From WVZH01 sp034430895 (GTDB taxonomy: Bacteria; Chloroflexota; Anaerolineae; Anaerolineales; E44-bin32): DNA of 64,000 nucleotides. The notes under the pieces were generated by a model. That model was not told the origin of the DNA. It saw only the letters and a list, made by a program, of their open reading frames with translations, and did no database searches. Both the position numbers and the translations under genes were made by a program. Below are positions 1 to 8,789 of this stretch, one piece after another. Each line of letters starts with the position of its first letter. The stretch's first letter is position 1. The stretch covers positions 1 to 64,000 of the forward strand of contig DAOUDW010000090.1 in NCBI GenBank assembly GCA_034430895.1, given 5' to 3'.

Positions 1-69
1 CGTCCAGTTCCCCTCGAGAAGTGCATCAATTTGTTTCTGAATCCGTTCACTTGGTGGTATTCTGTTCAT
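1..69 (-). CDS. Transposase N-terminus (IS256/mutator-like), partial
   Basis: Reading leftwards from an ATG at 67-69, the minus strand encodes 23 residues beginning MNRIPPSERI and running off the window edge. An AAGGA-type ribosome site lies about 9 nt upstream. The IPPSERI..QI..LL pattern resembles the first residues of IS256/mutator-family transposases as I remember them. Only the N-terminus is visible, so the family call is tentative. It fits the mobile-element debris elsewhere in the left 8 kb. Confidence 0.4.
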   Translation of the reverse strand, partial: MNRIPPSERIQKQIDALLEGNWT

Positions 70-282
70 GGCGTGGGATTCCTTTCCGCCCGTAAGGGCA
101 GTGGTTTTGTGATAAACCAAAGGATATCTCACGCCGCTTATTTTTACAGAATTATAAGGATATCACCAATGATTTGCATGTCTGACTATCACATTGAGTC
201 GCACCTAGAAATGCTAATAGATGGAGTTAATCCTGATAGAGAGGGTTGTTCTACAGGATAAAACAACCAGGTGACATGAGAC

Positions 283-996
283 ATGGAGATAACAAGCGAA
301 ATTGCCGATACACTCAAATCGTATGTGTATGTGTATGTTGACCCGCGCAACGGAGAGCCGTTCTACATTGGGAAGGGCCAAGGAAACCGTCTCTTTTCAC
401 ACCTCGAGGATCAGTCTGACACCGAAAAGGTGGCTAAAATCGCTGAAATTCGACGCCAGGGTAAAGAGCCACAAATTGACATTTTGCGATATGGACTCTC
501 AGACTCAGAAGCCAGCCTGGTTGAAGCCGCGGTGATTAATATGATTGGTAAAGCAAATCTCACCAATCGCATAGCTGGTTATCATAAACGCAGCTTCGGT
601 CGAATCACATCCCAGGAGCTTATTACAATGCTTGCTGCAAAACCCGTAAAGGTTCGTCATAAGGCTATTCTTATCACAATTAACAAATTGTATCGGAGCG
701 ACATGACGCCTCTTGAACTCTATGAAGCCACTCGAGGCATTTGGGTTGTTGGTTTGAGGAGAAACAAAACTGAATATGCAATGGCCGTCTACCAGGGTAT
801 CGTTCGTGAAGTTTACCGTATTGACATATGGCATCCAGCAGGAACCCTTGAGTATCAGACCCGAAATTCATCGCACTTTAAAAACAGCGGAAGATGGGAA
901 TTCTCTGGAGACGTGGCACACGAGATTCGAGAAGAGTATGTTGGCTTTTCGGTGGGAAAAGGTGGGCAAAATCCAATTCGGTATGTGAATGTATGA
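283..996 (+). CDS. GIY-YIG nuclease-domain protein
   Basis: 237 residues. The N-terminal 30-40 residues carry YVYVYVDPRNGEPFYIGKG, a clear variant of the GIY-YIG core (first tyrosines, then FYIGKG), followed by R and H positions (GNRLFSHL) and an acidic helix with E at LVEAAVI. This matches the LEM-3-like GIY-YIG subgroup found in stand-alone bacterial proteins. The C-terminal 130 residues (IWVVGLRR..YAMAVYQGIVREVYRI..W) look like an accessory DNA-binding or substrate domain. Catalysis of DNA cleavage is inferred from the family. Its last 33 nt are repeated exactly at 5059-5091, so part of a second copy once existed or recombination occurred here. Confidence 0.75.
   Translation: MEITSEIADTLKSYVYVYVDPRNGEPFYIGKGQGNRLFSHLEDQSDTEKVAKIAEIRRQGKEPQIDILRYGLSDSEASLVEAAVINMIGKANLTNRIAGYHKRSFGRITSQELITMLAAKPVKVRHKAILITINKLYRSDMTPLELYEATRGIWVVGLRRNKTEYAMAVYQGIVREVYRIDIWHPAGTLEYQTRNSSHFKNSGRWEFSGDVAHEIREEYVGFSVGKGGQNPIRYVNV
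964..996. repeat. 33-bp direct repeat, copy 1
   Basis: This stretch, from GGGCAAAATCC to GAATGTATGA, covers the last codons and stop of the GIY-YIG gene. It is identical over 33 nt to 5059-5091 in the same orientation. The flanks differ on both sides, apart from a few purine-rich bases upstream. It brackets a 4.1-kb segment carrying five genes. Confidence 0.9.
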
Positions 997-1043
997 AAAC
1001 CAAAACACAAAGCGCTTAGGCGCCCGAGCAAGGAACCAGCATT

Positions 1044-1676
1044 GTGAAGCTTGACATTGATGAACCGAAATCTTTGCGGGATCCGCAAATCAGAAGGGAA
1101 CGTCTTGCAGCGATCCACGAAAGACATGTCTCCAGCCTTACAAACTTAGTCCAGGATATCCGGCGGGAAACGGGATTGGTTGATGAAATTCCGTACTTTG
1201 ACCCCGCCGATGGTGGGAACATGGCCAAGTGTCTTTTCCTGCTAGAAGCTCCCGGGCCAAAGGCATTAGCATCTGGTTTCGTCTCGAGAAACAATCCCGA
1301 CCAAACCGCGAAGAACTTCTTCCTTCTCAACCAGGACGCGGATTTACCGCGACAACTAACAGTAACGTGGAACATCATTCCCTGGTATATCGGTGACGTA
1401 TCGAAAATTAGGCCAGCGACAGTTACCGATATCAAGGCAGCTCTGCCCTATTTGCGAAAGCTGATTGCACTTCTTTCGCGACTCCAGGTCGTGGTTCTCA
1501 TCGGCAGGAAGGCTCAAAAGGCCGCCTCTGAGATTGAAAAGCTTGCTCTAGGGGCAACTATCCTAGAAATGCTTCATCCCAGCCCGCTGGTCGTTAACCG
1601 CGATTCCCGGAATCGACCAAAGATGCTCCGAACCCTGAGAGCCGCTCGCCGTATTTTAGATCAAGGGGCAACATGA
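1044..1676 (+). CDS. Uracil-DNA glycosylase superfamily protein
   Basis: 210 residues from a GTG start. Motif LFLLEAPGP (about residues 64-72) matches the first active-site loop of the uracil-DNA glycosylase superfamily. WNIIPWYIG (about 109-117) matches the N..PW segment, and LHPSPL (near 178) matches the H-P-S C-terminal loop. The family excises uracil or related bases from DNA. The four iron-sulfur cysteines of family 4 enzymes are absent, so it is not a typical thermophilic family 4 enzyme, and some members of this group have unknown substrates. It follows the GIY-YIG gene by 47 nt and may be cotranscribed with it. Confidence 0.65.
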   Translation: MKLDIDEPKSLRDPQIRRERLAAIHERHVSSLTNLVQDIRRETGLVDEIPYFDPADGGNMAKCLFLLEAPGPKALASGFVSRNNPDQTAKNFFLLNQDADLPRQLTVTWNIIPWYIGDVSKIRPATVTDIKAALPYLRKLIALLSRLQVVVLIGRKAQKAASEIEKLALGATILEMLHPSPLVVNRDSRNRPKMLRTLRAARRILDQGAT

Positions 1677-1826
1677 ACGAACGCTCAACTGCTTATTGCG
1701 TGAGGCCTGAAAACTGCGAGACTTGCTTTAGATGGAGCAGTTTTGATATTGTAGAGGGTGGGCGGAGGGAAGTGCGCATGCTCGTCAGCTCGAAACTATT
1801 AAGCAATTTAGCATGAGTAAATCAGA

Positions 1827-2282
1827 ATGGTAGATCGAGCGACCTGTGTGGCCGTGATTCTCGAAGATGCGGAGGGAAGGGTACTCTTGCTTCAACGGGA
1901 GAATAAGCCCGGATTGGAATTTCCCGATTGCTGGACTCTACTAGGCGGTCTCGTTGAGAATAACGACGAAAGCCCGAAGGCGGCAGCCGAGCGCGAACTC
2001 AGAGAAGAAACCGGTCTGCAATTACCGCTTTCCTTTTGGAAATGTCATAAACGGAACCACCAATCTCGAGAGATAGTTGTCCGACAATACGTTTACACGA
2101 CCAAATTGGTCGCCCACATTACCGAAATTGCCTTAGGCGAAGGGAAAGCCTTTCGTTTCTTTGCCTTGAAGGAGACACAAGGAATGCCGATTGCCTATGG
2201 TTTTGATCAATTGCTTCAAGAATTCTTTCATCATGCACTGGGCGTGCCTGGAGTTAGCGCACGAAAGGAGACGATCGGATGA
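1827..2282 (+). CDS. NUDIX hydrolase
   Basis: 151 residues. A full Nudix box lies at about residues 41-63: G..E.....AAERELREETGL, with the RE..EE metal-binding residues intact. The family hydrolyses nucleoside diphosphates linked to another group, and the substrate here cannot be told. The N-terminal RATCVAVILEDAEGRVLLLQR strand is typical. Its stop overlaps the next gene's start (ATGA, 2279-2282), so the two are probably translationally coupled. Confidence 0.85.
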   Translation: MVDRATCVAVILEDAEGRVLLLQRENKPGLEFPDCWTLLGGLVENNDESPKAAAERELREETGLQLPLSFWKCHKRNHQSREIVVRQYVYTTKLVAHITEIALGEGKAFRFFALKETQGMPIAYGFDQLLQEFFHHALGVPGVSARKETIG

Positions 2283-3022
2283 AGCGCAACCTATTCCTCA
2301 TTTGCGGCGCTGTAACCTTGGCCGCTTGTTCCCCGACACCATCTTCGACGCAAGCAGGACAAGAAATCGTCGAATCAGCAAGTAAAACACCCACAGAGAC
2401 CTTGACAGCGACAATGGTTCCACCAACCAGCACGCCCACACCCACGGTCACACCAACTCCAGACTTGCGCCTGATATTGGAAGATCCACGAGCGTGTGTT
2501 GGCCTTGATGAGATCGATATGCTCGCAAATTTCGACTATTGGGAACGAGAGGAGGAGTGGAATAGCCTGCTATGTGGCAGCTATAAAGCGGATGGGCCCG
2601 AGTATATTGAAAACACCGGGCGGATAACAGGGTGGCATGTTTACTATCAAGGTTCTAGTAGGGACGCAACGGAGCCTTATCAAGTTTATTGTAGTGTGGA
2701 GCTCTTTGATAGCTTTGCTGGACCCGATATCGCACGAAACATGAAAAACGTTACGGGTACCGCCTGGAAACGGTATAAGTATGAAGAAATTCCTCTTCAG
2801 ATCCTGTTTGATGAACCCGTAGCGTATTTTGTTTTTCGAGGCTTTAAAGGAGACGTTAATAATTATCCATTATTGGATTTTAATTATAGAAATGTCTCCA
2901 TTACTATAGGGCTTATGTACATGCGCCCACAAGATATTATGCCAGAACAATATGCCCCATATTTAGAAGTAATAGGGAATAGGGTTCTGAGGAATTTGCA
3001 GGAAGCGCCATTGGCAGAATAG
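2279..3022 (+). CDS. Lipoprotein of unknown function
   Basis: 247 residues. The signal peptide MKRNLFLICGAVTLAAC ends in a lipobox (LAAC, Cys17), followed by a Thr/Pro-rich linker to about residue 62 (repeated TPTPT units). The remaining 185 residues form a globular extracytoplasmic domain that I do not recognise. It has two cysteines in the early part and aromatic-rich strands. The protein should be anchored outside the membrane. Thr/Pro linkers after a lipobox recur in three proteins of this window and are common in Chloroflexota. Confidence 0.7.
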   Translation: MKRNLFLICGAVTLAACSPTPSSTQAGQEIVESASKTPTETLTATMVPPTSTPTPTVTPTPDLRLILEDPRACVGLDEIDMLANFDYWEREEEWNSLLCGSYKADGPEYIENTGRITGWHVYYQGSSRDATEPYQVYCSVELFDSFAGPDIARNMKNVTGTAWKRYKYEEIPLQILFDEPVAYFVFRGFKGDVNNYPLLDFNYRNVSITIGLMYMRPQDIMPEQYAPYLEVIGNRVLRNLQEAPLAE

Positions 3023-3124
3023 GTCGGAGATTCGTCATAGTCACTTGGGAGACGAGACGCAAGCAATCTAAAGATCGAAGCCGTCCGCCAGCCTACGAAA
3101 AGTATCTAAGGGGCATCATTCATT

Positions 3125-3667
3125 GTGAAAGAATTGCCACTCACACCTTCAAGAACAACAACCGGATTTGCATTTTCCATTCTTGACCGAGCGATCCGAG
3201 AAGGCATCGCTAATAGGAAATTCGGGAAAGCTGAAAAAGAGAAAGTCCTGGAATTCTTTAGCAACCATCCACCTGAATGTGCATATTGCGGCAGCAAGGA
3301 TGTCAAACGATGGGATCACATAGTTCCTATTCGAAGCGGCGGAGATACTGTTCTGGGAAATATGGTTCTTGCATGCGCAAGATGTGATGACTCCAAGCAG
3401 CATTTTGAATTTGAAGAATGGATGACGGGCTCCAGCAGGTTTTCGCCACAATCGATAGGGGTGAAAGATTTTCAGAATCGAATCCGAAAGATAAAGTCGT
3501 ACATGGATCATTTTGGATATCAACCGCGATCCCTTGATGAGCGCCTCGATCCTGTTGAGCGCGAAAAGCTAGACGAGATCTTGGAAAGCATTGGGAAAAT
3601 CCGATTTGAGTTAGAGGAATTAATACGAAACCACAGGGAAGCTACTGGCAAGGACAAAATTTATTGA
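3125..3667 (+). CDS. HNH endonuclease-like protein
   Basis: 180 residues from a GTG start. The core at about residues 58-100 contains CAYCG, then WDHIVPIRSGGD, N at GNMVLAC, and CARCD: a complete HNH fold with two zinc-binding CxxC pairs and the DH catalytic dyad. The C-terminal 70 residues are helical and charged. Stand-alone HNH proteins of this size are often nicking enzymes or restriction components, but the role here is not known. It lies inside the segment bounded by the 33-bp direct repeats. Confidence 0.75.
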   Translation: MKELPLTPSRTTTGFAFSILDRAIREGIANRKFGKAEKEKVLEFFSNHPPECAYCGSKDVKRWDHIVPIRSGGDTVLGNMVLACARCDDSKQHFEFEEWMTGSSRFSPQSIGVKDFQNRIRKIKSYMDHFGYQPRSLDERLDPVEREKLDEILESIGKIRFELEELIRNHREATGKDKIY

Positions 3668-4079
3668 AGCCCGGGGATGGGTGGCAGCACGCTGGGGGAG
3701 AATTGAGTTTAACATCATTTGCCTAAAGACGGTGGATTATCGGAGTCGAAGATGGGCTACTCCCAGTAAGAACACCAGGGCTTTACAACTCAAAGCCGTT
3801 ATGCCGCTTGGTTCGCAGTAGCTGAATCCGAGCATACAGAACACCGAAGGAGGCTTAGGCGGTCTTGGAATTGACTTGGTCGAGGTTTAGCTGTATGGTG
3901 CCATTATCACACCAGGCTATTCATTTATAGAGGTTGAAACATACAGCGAATTATCATCCACGGCTGGAACACTGTTCTTGTATAAAGCACGGCAACCTGC
4001 AAGACGCCGAACTGCTCAGCTAGAGGATATTGGGTTGCGAGATCTACATAATCACAACGCAATCATCTTGGAGGTTCTC
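3668..4079. other. Gene-less stretch
   Basis: About 410 nt without a credible reading frame. In-frame codons upstream of 4080 are not preceded by a ribosome site and do not look like protein. A GGAGG at the right end serves the lipoprotein start at 4080. I see no RNA gene or repeat in it. Confidence 0.5.
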
Positions 4080-4949
4080 ATGATGAAAATCAAAGAGTTT
4101 TTTCTACTTGAACTAATATTTGTTATAGTATTAGCAAGTTGTGGGAAATCGTTGGAAGACGCCACTCAAGAAAGTGGATTTGCAGGAATAGACCTAACCC
4201 CAACGACCGAACCATCTATAACACCTGCGCCAAGCTCCACAATATCACCATCACCAACATTGGAACCCACTCCAACTTCCATTGTGCTCCCGGATGTGCT
4301 GCACCAATATTTCTCAGATATAAACGTGATTTACAGAGATGAGTTTCATTTCGTTGTACAAGGTAGGACCCCAAATGGATGGGAAATATTTTTTAACTCC
4401 ACAAGCCATGCCACATTAAGCGAGACCAAAGATAGTACGTTTAGGATTAGTACTGTAGATGATGGACCGTGGAGTGGAATTCTGTATTATTATTCTCAAG
4501 AAGTTATTAATCCTAATGAAGGCGTGTATTTTTCATTCAAATACTCTGGAACGGGCGATAATTTTACATGGGGCATTGACTCTTTTAAAGAAAACGGGGA
4601 GCTCTTTGAAGAGCGAATTGATGGTTACTATTCTGTTGCTATGCAAATGGATGATTTTGGGGTATCAGCCCATATTATCCAGGGGAATTTCCAAGGGGAT
4701 GGATATTTCAAAGGTGACCTCAAACTTCAAGAAGATACTTGGTATGATTTATTCCTTGCCTTCGATGAGGATGAGAACTACATCATCGTGATATGGAACC
4801 CTGAAACCCCTGAGAATCAGTTAGTTTACATTCGTCAATGGCAGGATTTCCCAAAAGCATATTATTTTGTAAGTTGGATGAGTGCGACAAGGTCTCTATG
4901 GATGGATAACTTCACGATATTTTCTTTTGATGACGTTATCCCGGAGTGA
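4080..4949 (+). CDS. Lipoprotein with jelly-roll-like domain
   Basis: 289 residues from the ATG at 4080, chosen because GGAGG lies 6 nt upstream and the signal peptide starts there (MMKIKEFFLLELIF..VLASC). The lipobox is LASC. A Thr/Pro/Ser linker follows to about residue 70. The C-terminal 200 residues (DEF....G.W....S; then ..W..MDNFTIF at the end) have the strand pattern of concanavalin-like or DUF1080-like sugar-binding jelly rolls. That similarity is by eye only. It should be anchored on the outer face of the membrane. Confidence 0.65.
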   Translation: MMKIKEFFLLELIFVIVLASCGKSLEDATQESGFAGIDLTPTTEPSITPAPSSTISPSPTLEPTPTSIVLPDVLHQYFSDINVIYRDEFHFVVQGRTPNGWEIFFNSTSHATLSETKDSTFRISTVDDGPWSGILYYYSQEVINPNEGVYFSFKYSGTGDNFTWGIDSFKENGELFEERIDGYYSVAMQMDDFGVSAHIIQGNFQGDGYFKGDLKLQEDTWYDLFLAFDEDENYIIVIWNPETPENQLVYIRQWQDFPKAYYFVSWMSATRSLWMDNFTIFSFDDVIPE

Positions 4950-5058
4950 TGCCTGCGGGATAAATATCCTTTATTTGCCGCCCAACTTTTCGCCCGAGCC
5001 CCATAAGATCACTTGGATTCGGTCAAGCAGAGCCCCGACCATGCAATGCGAATAAGGG

Positions 5059-5091
5059 GGGCAAAATCCAATTCGGTATGTGAATGTATGA
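5059..5091. repeat. 33-bp direct repeat, copy 2
   Basis: Identical to 964-996. Here it lies in intergenic DNA with no reading frame around it, so it appears to be a stranded 3' end of a GIY-YIG gene copy. Confidence 0.9.
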
Positions 5092-5181
5092 TGCTATGAT
5101 ATTTCTGTTTAATCCCGATTGAATTGATCTAGTATCATATTATTTACAGAGAGACATATTACTGAGAGGAGATGATATTTC

Positions 5182-6018
5182 ATGGAGTATTTCAAAGACC
5201 GCGGACCGCCCAGCGGGAATGGAAGATGTTCTGACAATGCGTGTCCTTGTGGGTGGGGAGGAGTGAGTATTCCTCGAGGAAAAGGATTTCTTTGGATACC
5301 ACGCGAGCTTGTAGAATTTCGGAGAGAATATCGCTCCCTCGCTTCCGCACAGGCAGAACTTCAGCGGAGACAAAGACTCTATGGAGGATCAATAGGGGCC
5401 AAAGGCTATTCCGTGTATATCCAGACGGGACCGATTCTTATGTGTGAGTTGGGAGCAAAGTGTCGAGGACTGGACCTTGAGATCGCTGCTTCTGACGCAA
5501 AACACTGGTGGGCAACAGGGGAGATTCCACTGCGACCTACGCCTATGGTGCCTATTAGTCAACAAAAATTCCAAGGCAGAAGCTTGGAAGAGGCTAAAGA
5601 AGAGGCAGCGAAAGTAATTCAGGGTGAACGTATTGTCCATGTATACGTTATTCACGATGTTCAAGAGAAGTCAATATATAGTGAAGGAGCGGAAGCAGAC
5701 CAGACAATTAAGGATGTGCTCGCCAGGATTCCATCTGAGGCGTTTGATGTTTCCTCTGCGTCAATAATCAGAGAGACGCAATCTGGTTATATTGATGTCA
5801 AAGCTTTTACACAGAATGATGCCCAATCAATAGGGATTAGCAAGATTCCGGACGGAGGCCTTGTGGACTCTATAGAATGTGTCAAACCATCAAAAAAGGG
5901 GTTGTTGGGTATTGGCAAGGAAGAAGGCGTATGGGGATTGCACTGGTCGATTCCATTCAAGGCTGAGGTTTCGTACAAAACTTCCGCAGAAATTAACGTT
6001 TACTATAAAGAAGCCTAA
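5182..6018 (+). CDS. Unrecognised protein
   Basis: 278 residues, preceded by a GAGGAG about 10 nt upstream. The N-terminus holds a compact cysteine cluster (C-S-D-N-A-C-P-C-G, residues 16-24), suggesting a metal site, followed by a Trp-rich segment (KHWWATGEIPLRPTP, near 109-123). The C-terminal half contains SLEEAKEEAAKVI and later KKGLLGIG, which loosely recall Jag N-domain wording, but the order and context do not allow that call. There is no signal peptide or membrane segment. The function is unknown. Confidence 0.5.
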   Translation: MEYFKDRGPPSGNGRCSDNACPCGWGGVSIPRGKGFLWIPRELVEFRREYRSLASAQAELQRRQRLYGGSIGAKGYSVYIQTGPILMCELGAKCRGLDLEIAASDAKHWWATGEIPLRPTPMVPISQQKFQGRSLEEAKEEAAKVIQGERIVHVYVIHDVQEKSIYSEGAEADQTIKDVLARIPSEAFDVSSASIIRETQSGYIDVKAFTQNDAQSIGISKIPDGGLVDSIECVKPSKKGLLGIGKEEGVWGLHWSIPFKAEVSYKTSAEINVYYKEA

Positions 6019-6140
6019 CGTCGATTGATATAACAATCTACTGTGCTGGCCGAAAATGTACATCCGTTCTAAAAATGCCCTATAACACCAACTAAGGCAT
6101 AACAATCACGGTCTCCATTTCCTAAAATGAAAGGCTGACC

Positions 6141-6663
6141 ATGATTTCTTCTCTCCAACACTTCATCGAACTCGTCCTGCATATTATCGCACAGCACATT
6201 CAACGCTGGGTAAAACCTGAAAACCCATCCCTATTCACCGGCGCCATCCTCGATCTCACACGCAGTAGATCAGAACTCGTGTTGGAAAATGCCTTTCTGC
6301 GGCAGCAGCTCATCGTGCTCAATCGCCAGGGTCTACACCCTGCTTGCAAGCCGCACGAGCGTGTCCTGTTGGTGATGTTGGCCAGTGGGCTGCGATCCTG
6401 GAAGCAGGTGTTGACCATCGTTCAACCCGATACGCTTCGACCGTGACTTATATCGCTGGTTTTGGAAACGCAAGTCTCGGAAGAGAAAACAACATGGTCG
6501 CCCGCCGATCTCTGAAGAGACTGTTAGACTCATCCAACGCATGGCGCGGGAAAACCGCACCTGGGGCGACAACCGCATGAAGGAGCTATTCCTCCGCCTG
6601 GTTATTAGCCAAGCGGAGAAGCTGCCCGACAAACTCGGCAACCTGCTGAGGAGTTTGGCTTAG
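6141..6663 (+). pseudogene. Broken DDE integrase-type transposase
   Basis: The first frame (6141-6446) reads SRSELVLENAFLRQQLIVLNRQ and LASGLRSWKQVLTIVQPDTL, the usual N-terminal region of IS481/IS3-like transposases with an rve core. It stops at 6446. In another frame the protein resumes at once with DLYRWFWKRKSRKRKQHGRP and MARENRTWGDNRMKELFL, then cuts abruptly to an unrelated-looking tail ending at 6663. A small deletion caused the frameshift, and the catalytic DDE domain is missing. It is dead debris in the accessory region. Confidence 0.75.
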
Positions 6664-6667
6664 AAGA

Positions 6668-6697
6668 AGCCCTGGCTACTCGCCGGGGCTTTTTTAT
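6668..6697 (+). terminator. Intrinsic terminator-like hairpin
   Basis: AGCCC ... GGGGCT arms just after the pseudogene stop are followed by TTTTTTATT. Part of the loop (TGGC / GCC) can extend the stem. Confidence 0.55.
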
Positions 6698-6804
6698 TGT
6701 AGATGAAAATGAGAAAGATCAAACAAGTCAAATCGTTCAAATAACCGCAGCAATTGGAGTATTAGTTCTTACCCGCAGCTTCATTGACTTCTATTGTTAA
6801 TATG

Positions 6805-7557
6805 TCAGGGCAGTAAAGCTTCTTCATATTCTGCCACCAATTGTCTTGCACATACTTCATCTTCAAAAATATACAAGCCCACATCATCAAAACGGGCAAC
6901 AGACCCGTTCTGGGGATCACCTCTTCGTAATGCTTGATTTAAATCGAATCGAATCGTACTTGTGGATGGCGGAATCTCAAAGATACCCCAAGCTACAACC
7001 CATTCATCGACTTCTGTAGCTATGCACGTCATGTTCTTCCCCTGAAGGGGGGCAATGTTATTATTGTCGTCGTCCTTCGCTATACCGTATAGATATGGCA
7101 AACCGGTAATAGAACCGCTTGCGTTGATTCTTTCGCTCGATACCTGGGCAATAAAAAGCGCATACTGCCCGGCCTCTTCGGGCCCAATGGCGACGTTCTG
7201 CTGGAAAAACCCATTGTTTCGGACGACAAAGTATGGATTGGAGTTGTTACTATCGTCCACGAATGCCTCACTAAAAACATACCAATGTAATGTCCCTTGG
7301 CTGGCATCTGGATTCTCAAGAAGGTTTGTTCGAGATATCCCTTCACACTGATAATAAATCGATGTTGCTGTTGGAGTCGCAGGCATCATTGTATGTGTGG
7401 CCGTGGGGATATCTGTTGGCAGCGCAGTGTCTGTTGACTGAGCTTCAAGCGTCTGCGCTACCGATGTTGCCACATCTGCTTCTGATAACTCACAAGAGGT
7501 TAATAAAAGAAAGGCCAGCGTTATTGCTAGTAGCCTGAATGATTTCATCTCTCTCAT
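6805..7557 (-). CDS. Lipoprotein with carbohydrate-binding-like domain
   Basis: 250 residues (or 247 from the second ATG at 7548, which has GAGAG just upstream). The signal peptide ends in LLTSC (lipobox). A Thr/Ala/Pro linker runs to about residue 65. The rest begins TNLLENPDASQGTLHW and ends ARFDDVGLYIFED, the opening and closing strands typical of CBM4/9-like beta-sandwiches. Sugar binding is inferred from this pattern only. It is likely an outward-facing anchored protein. Confidence 0.65.
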   Translation of the reverse strand: MREMKSFRLLAITLAFLLLTSCELSEADVATSVAQTLEAQSTDTALPTDIPTATHTMMPATPTATSIYYQCEGISRTNLLENPDASQGTLHWYVFSEAFVDDSNNSNPYFVVRNNGFFQQNVAIGPEEAGQYALFIAQVSSERINASGSITGLPYLYGIAKDDDNNNIAPLQGKNMTCIATEVDEWVVAWGIFEIPPSTSTIRFDLNQALRRGDPQNGSVARFDDVGLYIFEDEVCARQLVAEYEEALLP

Positions 7558-7782
7558 CCGTGCTGTATTGGACAGAGGGAAAAATATTGTTTGATACCGT
7601 AACGAAAAGTCTATTGTTAGTTCTTAGACACTAGAATTGTCTGCGCAAGTTTACGTCTTGTCAAGTGGTGTAAATTCCGTATGCTTCCTCAGCTGCATTG
7701 AGCCGCGATTTTCGCCTCTAATGGACTGGAGCCAATCGTAACGGTGCTGGCTACGCACGAAGTCGAAGGACGGATCATTTCC

Positions 7783-7865
7783 GCAGCTCATACCCGCAGC
7801 GTGCTTGAAATCGAGTTCACGGGCCGCTTTGTCAGGGGGTGTGGGGGGAAGCCCCCACACCCCCT
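7783..7865. repeat. Palindromic repeat element, copy A
   Basis: A roughly 50-nt lead-in (CAGCTCATACC ... GAAATC ... GGGC..CTTT.TCAGGGGG) is followed by a perfect 14-bp inverted repeat, arms 7834-7847 and 7852-7865 with loop GAAG. The lead-in aligns by eye with 8023-8080, copy B. Confidence 0.6.
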
Positions 7866-8022
7866 CGGCAACACCCTTCGGGTGCGCTGCGCGGAGTCTC
7901 TCCGCTTCGGCCTGAAGATCGGAATTACTGCGTTGTATTATGGCCTCCGTTCCGCTCCGTCTTTGAGAGACTTCTATGCCAAGTGCATCAAAGTAAGCAT
8001 TGAGTCAACACAACTGATGAAT

Positions 8023-8118
8023 CAGCTGCCCATACCAACTACGTGTTTGAAATCCAATGCATGGGCTACTTTATCAGGGGGGAGAGGGGTTTCGTGGGAT
8101 TCGATTAGCACGAAACCC
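8023..8118. repeat. Palindromic repeat element, copy B
   Basis: The lead-in is diverged but alignable to copy A (CAGCTGCCCATACC ... TTGAAATC ... GGGCTACTTTATCAGGGG). It ends in a perfect 10-bp inverted repeat GGGTTTCGTG / CACGAAACCC (8087-8096 and 8109-8118). The right arm plus CAACCTAC resembles a dispersed palindrome seen in many bacterial genomes, from memory. Confidence 0.6.
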
Positions 8119-8129
8119 AACCTACATGT

Positions 8130-8789
8130 TTACTTCGATGTGGACCCGGAATCAACCAGTCCGTGACGCAGGGCGAGCACGGCGGCCTGCGTGCGGTCGG
8201 ATACCCCCAGCTTGCGAAATACCGAACTGGTGTAATTGCGCACGGTCCCCTCGGCCAGGAAGAGTCGCTCGGCGATATCGGCGTTGGAAAGACCCTCGAC
8301 GATCAACTGCAGGACCTCGCGCTCCCGATCGCTGAGTGAGAAGTGTGTCGGGCTCCCAAGTGTCAGACCGGTTTTCGAGACCTCCGATAACAGCTTGGAC
8401 GTCACGCTGGGATCGACGAACGCCTTTCCGCTCACCGTGCCCTTGATGGCGGCGATTAGTTCGCTCGGTGGAGTGTCCTTGAGCAGATAGCCTGCCGCGC
8501 CGCTGCGAATGGCATCGAAAAGCCATTCGTCATCATCGTAGGTCGTGAGCACGAGGATGTGTACCTCGGGATTCTGCATGCGGATCCTGCGCGTGGCGAC
8601 GATGCCGTTCATGTGGGGCATCTTCAAATCCATGAGGATCAAGTCCGGATCCGTCTTTTCCACCAGCTGGCAGGCCTCTGCACCGTCGTAAGCTACGCCG
8701 ACGACTTCGATCTCGGGGTCGGAATCCAAAATTCTTTGCAGACCTTCACACACAATGATCTGGTCGTCACAGATCGCTACGCGCACCAT
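8130..8789 (-). CDS. NarL/FixJ-family response regulator
   Basis: 219 residues from the ATG at 8789 (MVRVAICDDQ), chosen because the receiver domain begins there. The receiver has D8/D9, phospho-acceptor D54 (ILMDLKMP), the switch Thr in LVLTTYD and Lys in GYLLKD. A LuxR-type helix-turn-helix follows near residue 150 (LSDREREVLQLIVEGLSNADIA..L....TVRNYTSSVFRKLGV). It is a cytoplasmic transcription factor. Its start overlaps the kinase gene's end by 23 nt, so the pair is cotranscribed. The likely target is the divergent ABC exporter operon. Confidence 0.93.
   Translation of the reverse strand: MVRVAICDDQIIVCEGLQRILDSDPEIEVVGVAYDGAEACQLVEKTDPDLILMDLKMPHMNGIVATRRIRMQNPEVHILVLTTYDDDEWLFDAIRSGAAGYLLKDTPPSELIAAIKGTVSGKAFVDPSVTSKLLSEVSKTGLTLGSPTHFSLSDREREVLQLIVEGLSNADIAERLFLAEGTVRNYTSSVFRKLGVSDRTQAAVLALRHGLVDSGSTSK

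Larger units (their letters stand above)
7558..8129. other. Gene-less region with palindromic repeats
   Basis: About 570 nt between the lipoprotein and the response regulator. Open frames here are broken by hairpins and do not resemble proteins. It contains two related palindrome-bearing elements (7783-7865 and 8023-8118) and short hairpins between them (CGGAG/CTCCG; CACCC..GGGTG). Confidence 0.6.

Noticed and set aside
7744..8335. Possible short proteins in the region after the lipoprotein
   Set aside because: They run through perfect hairpins and repeats and overlap the response regulator. Better explained as repeat DNA.
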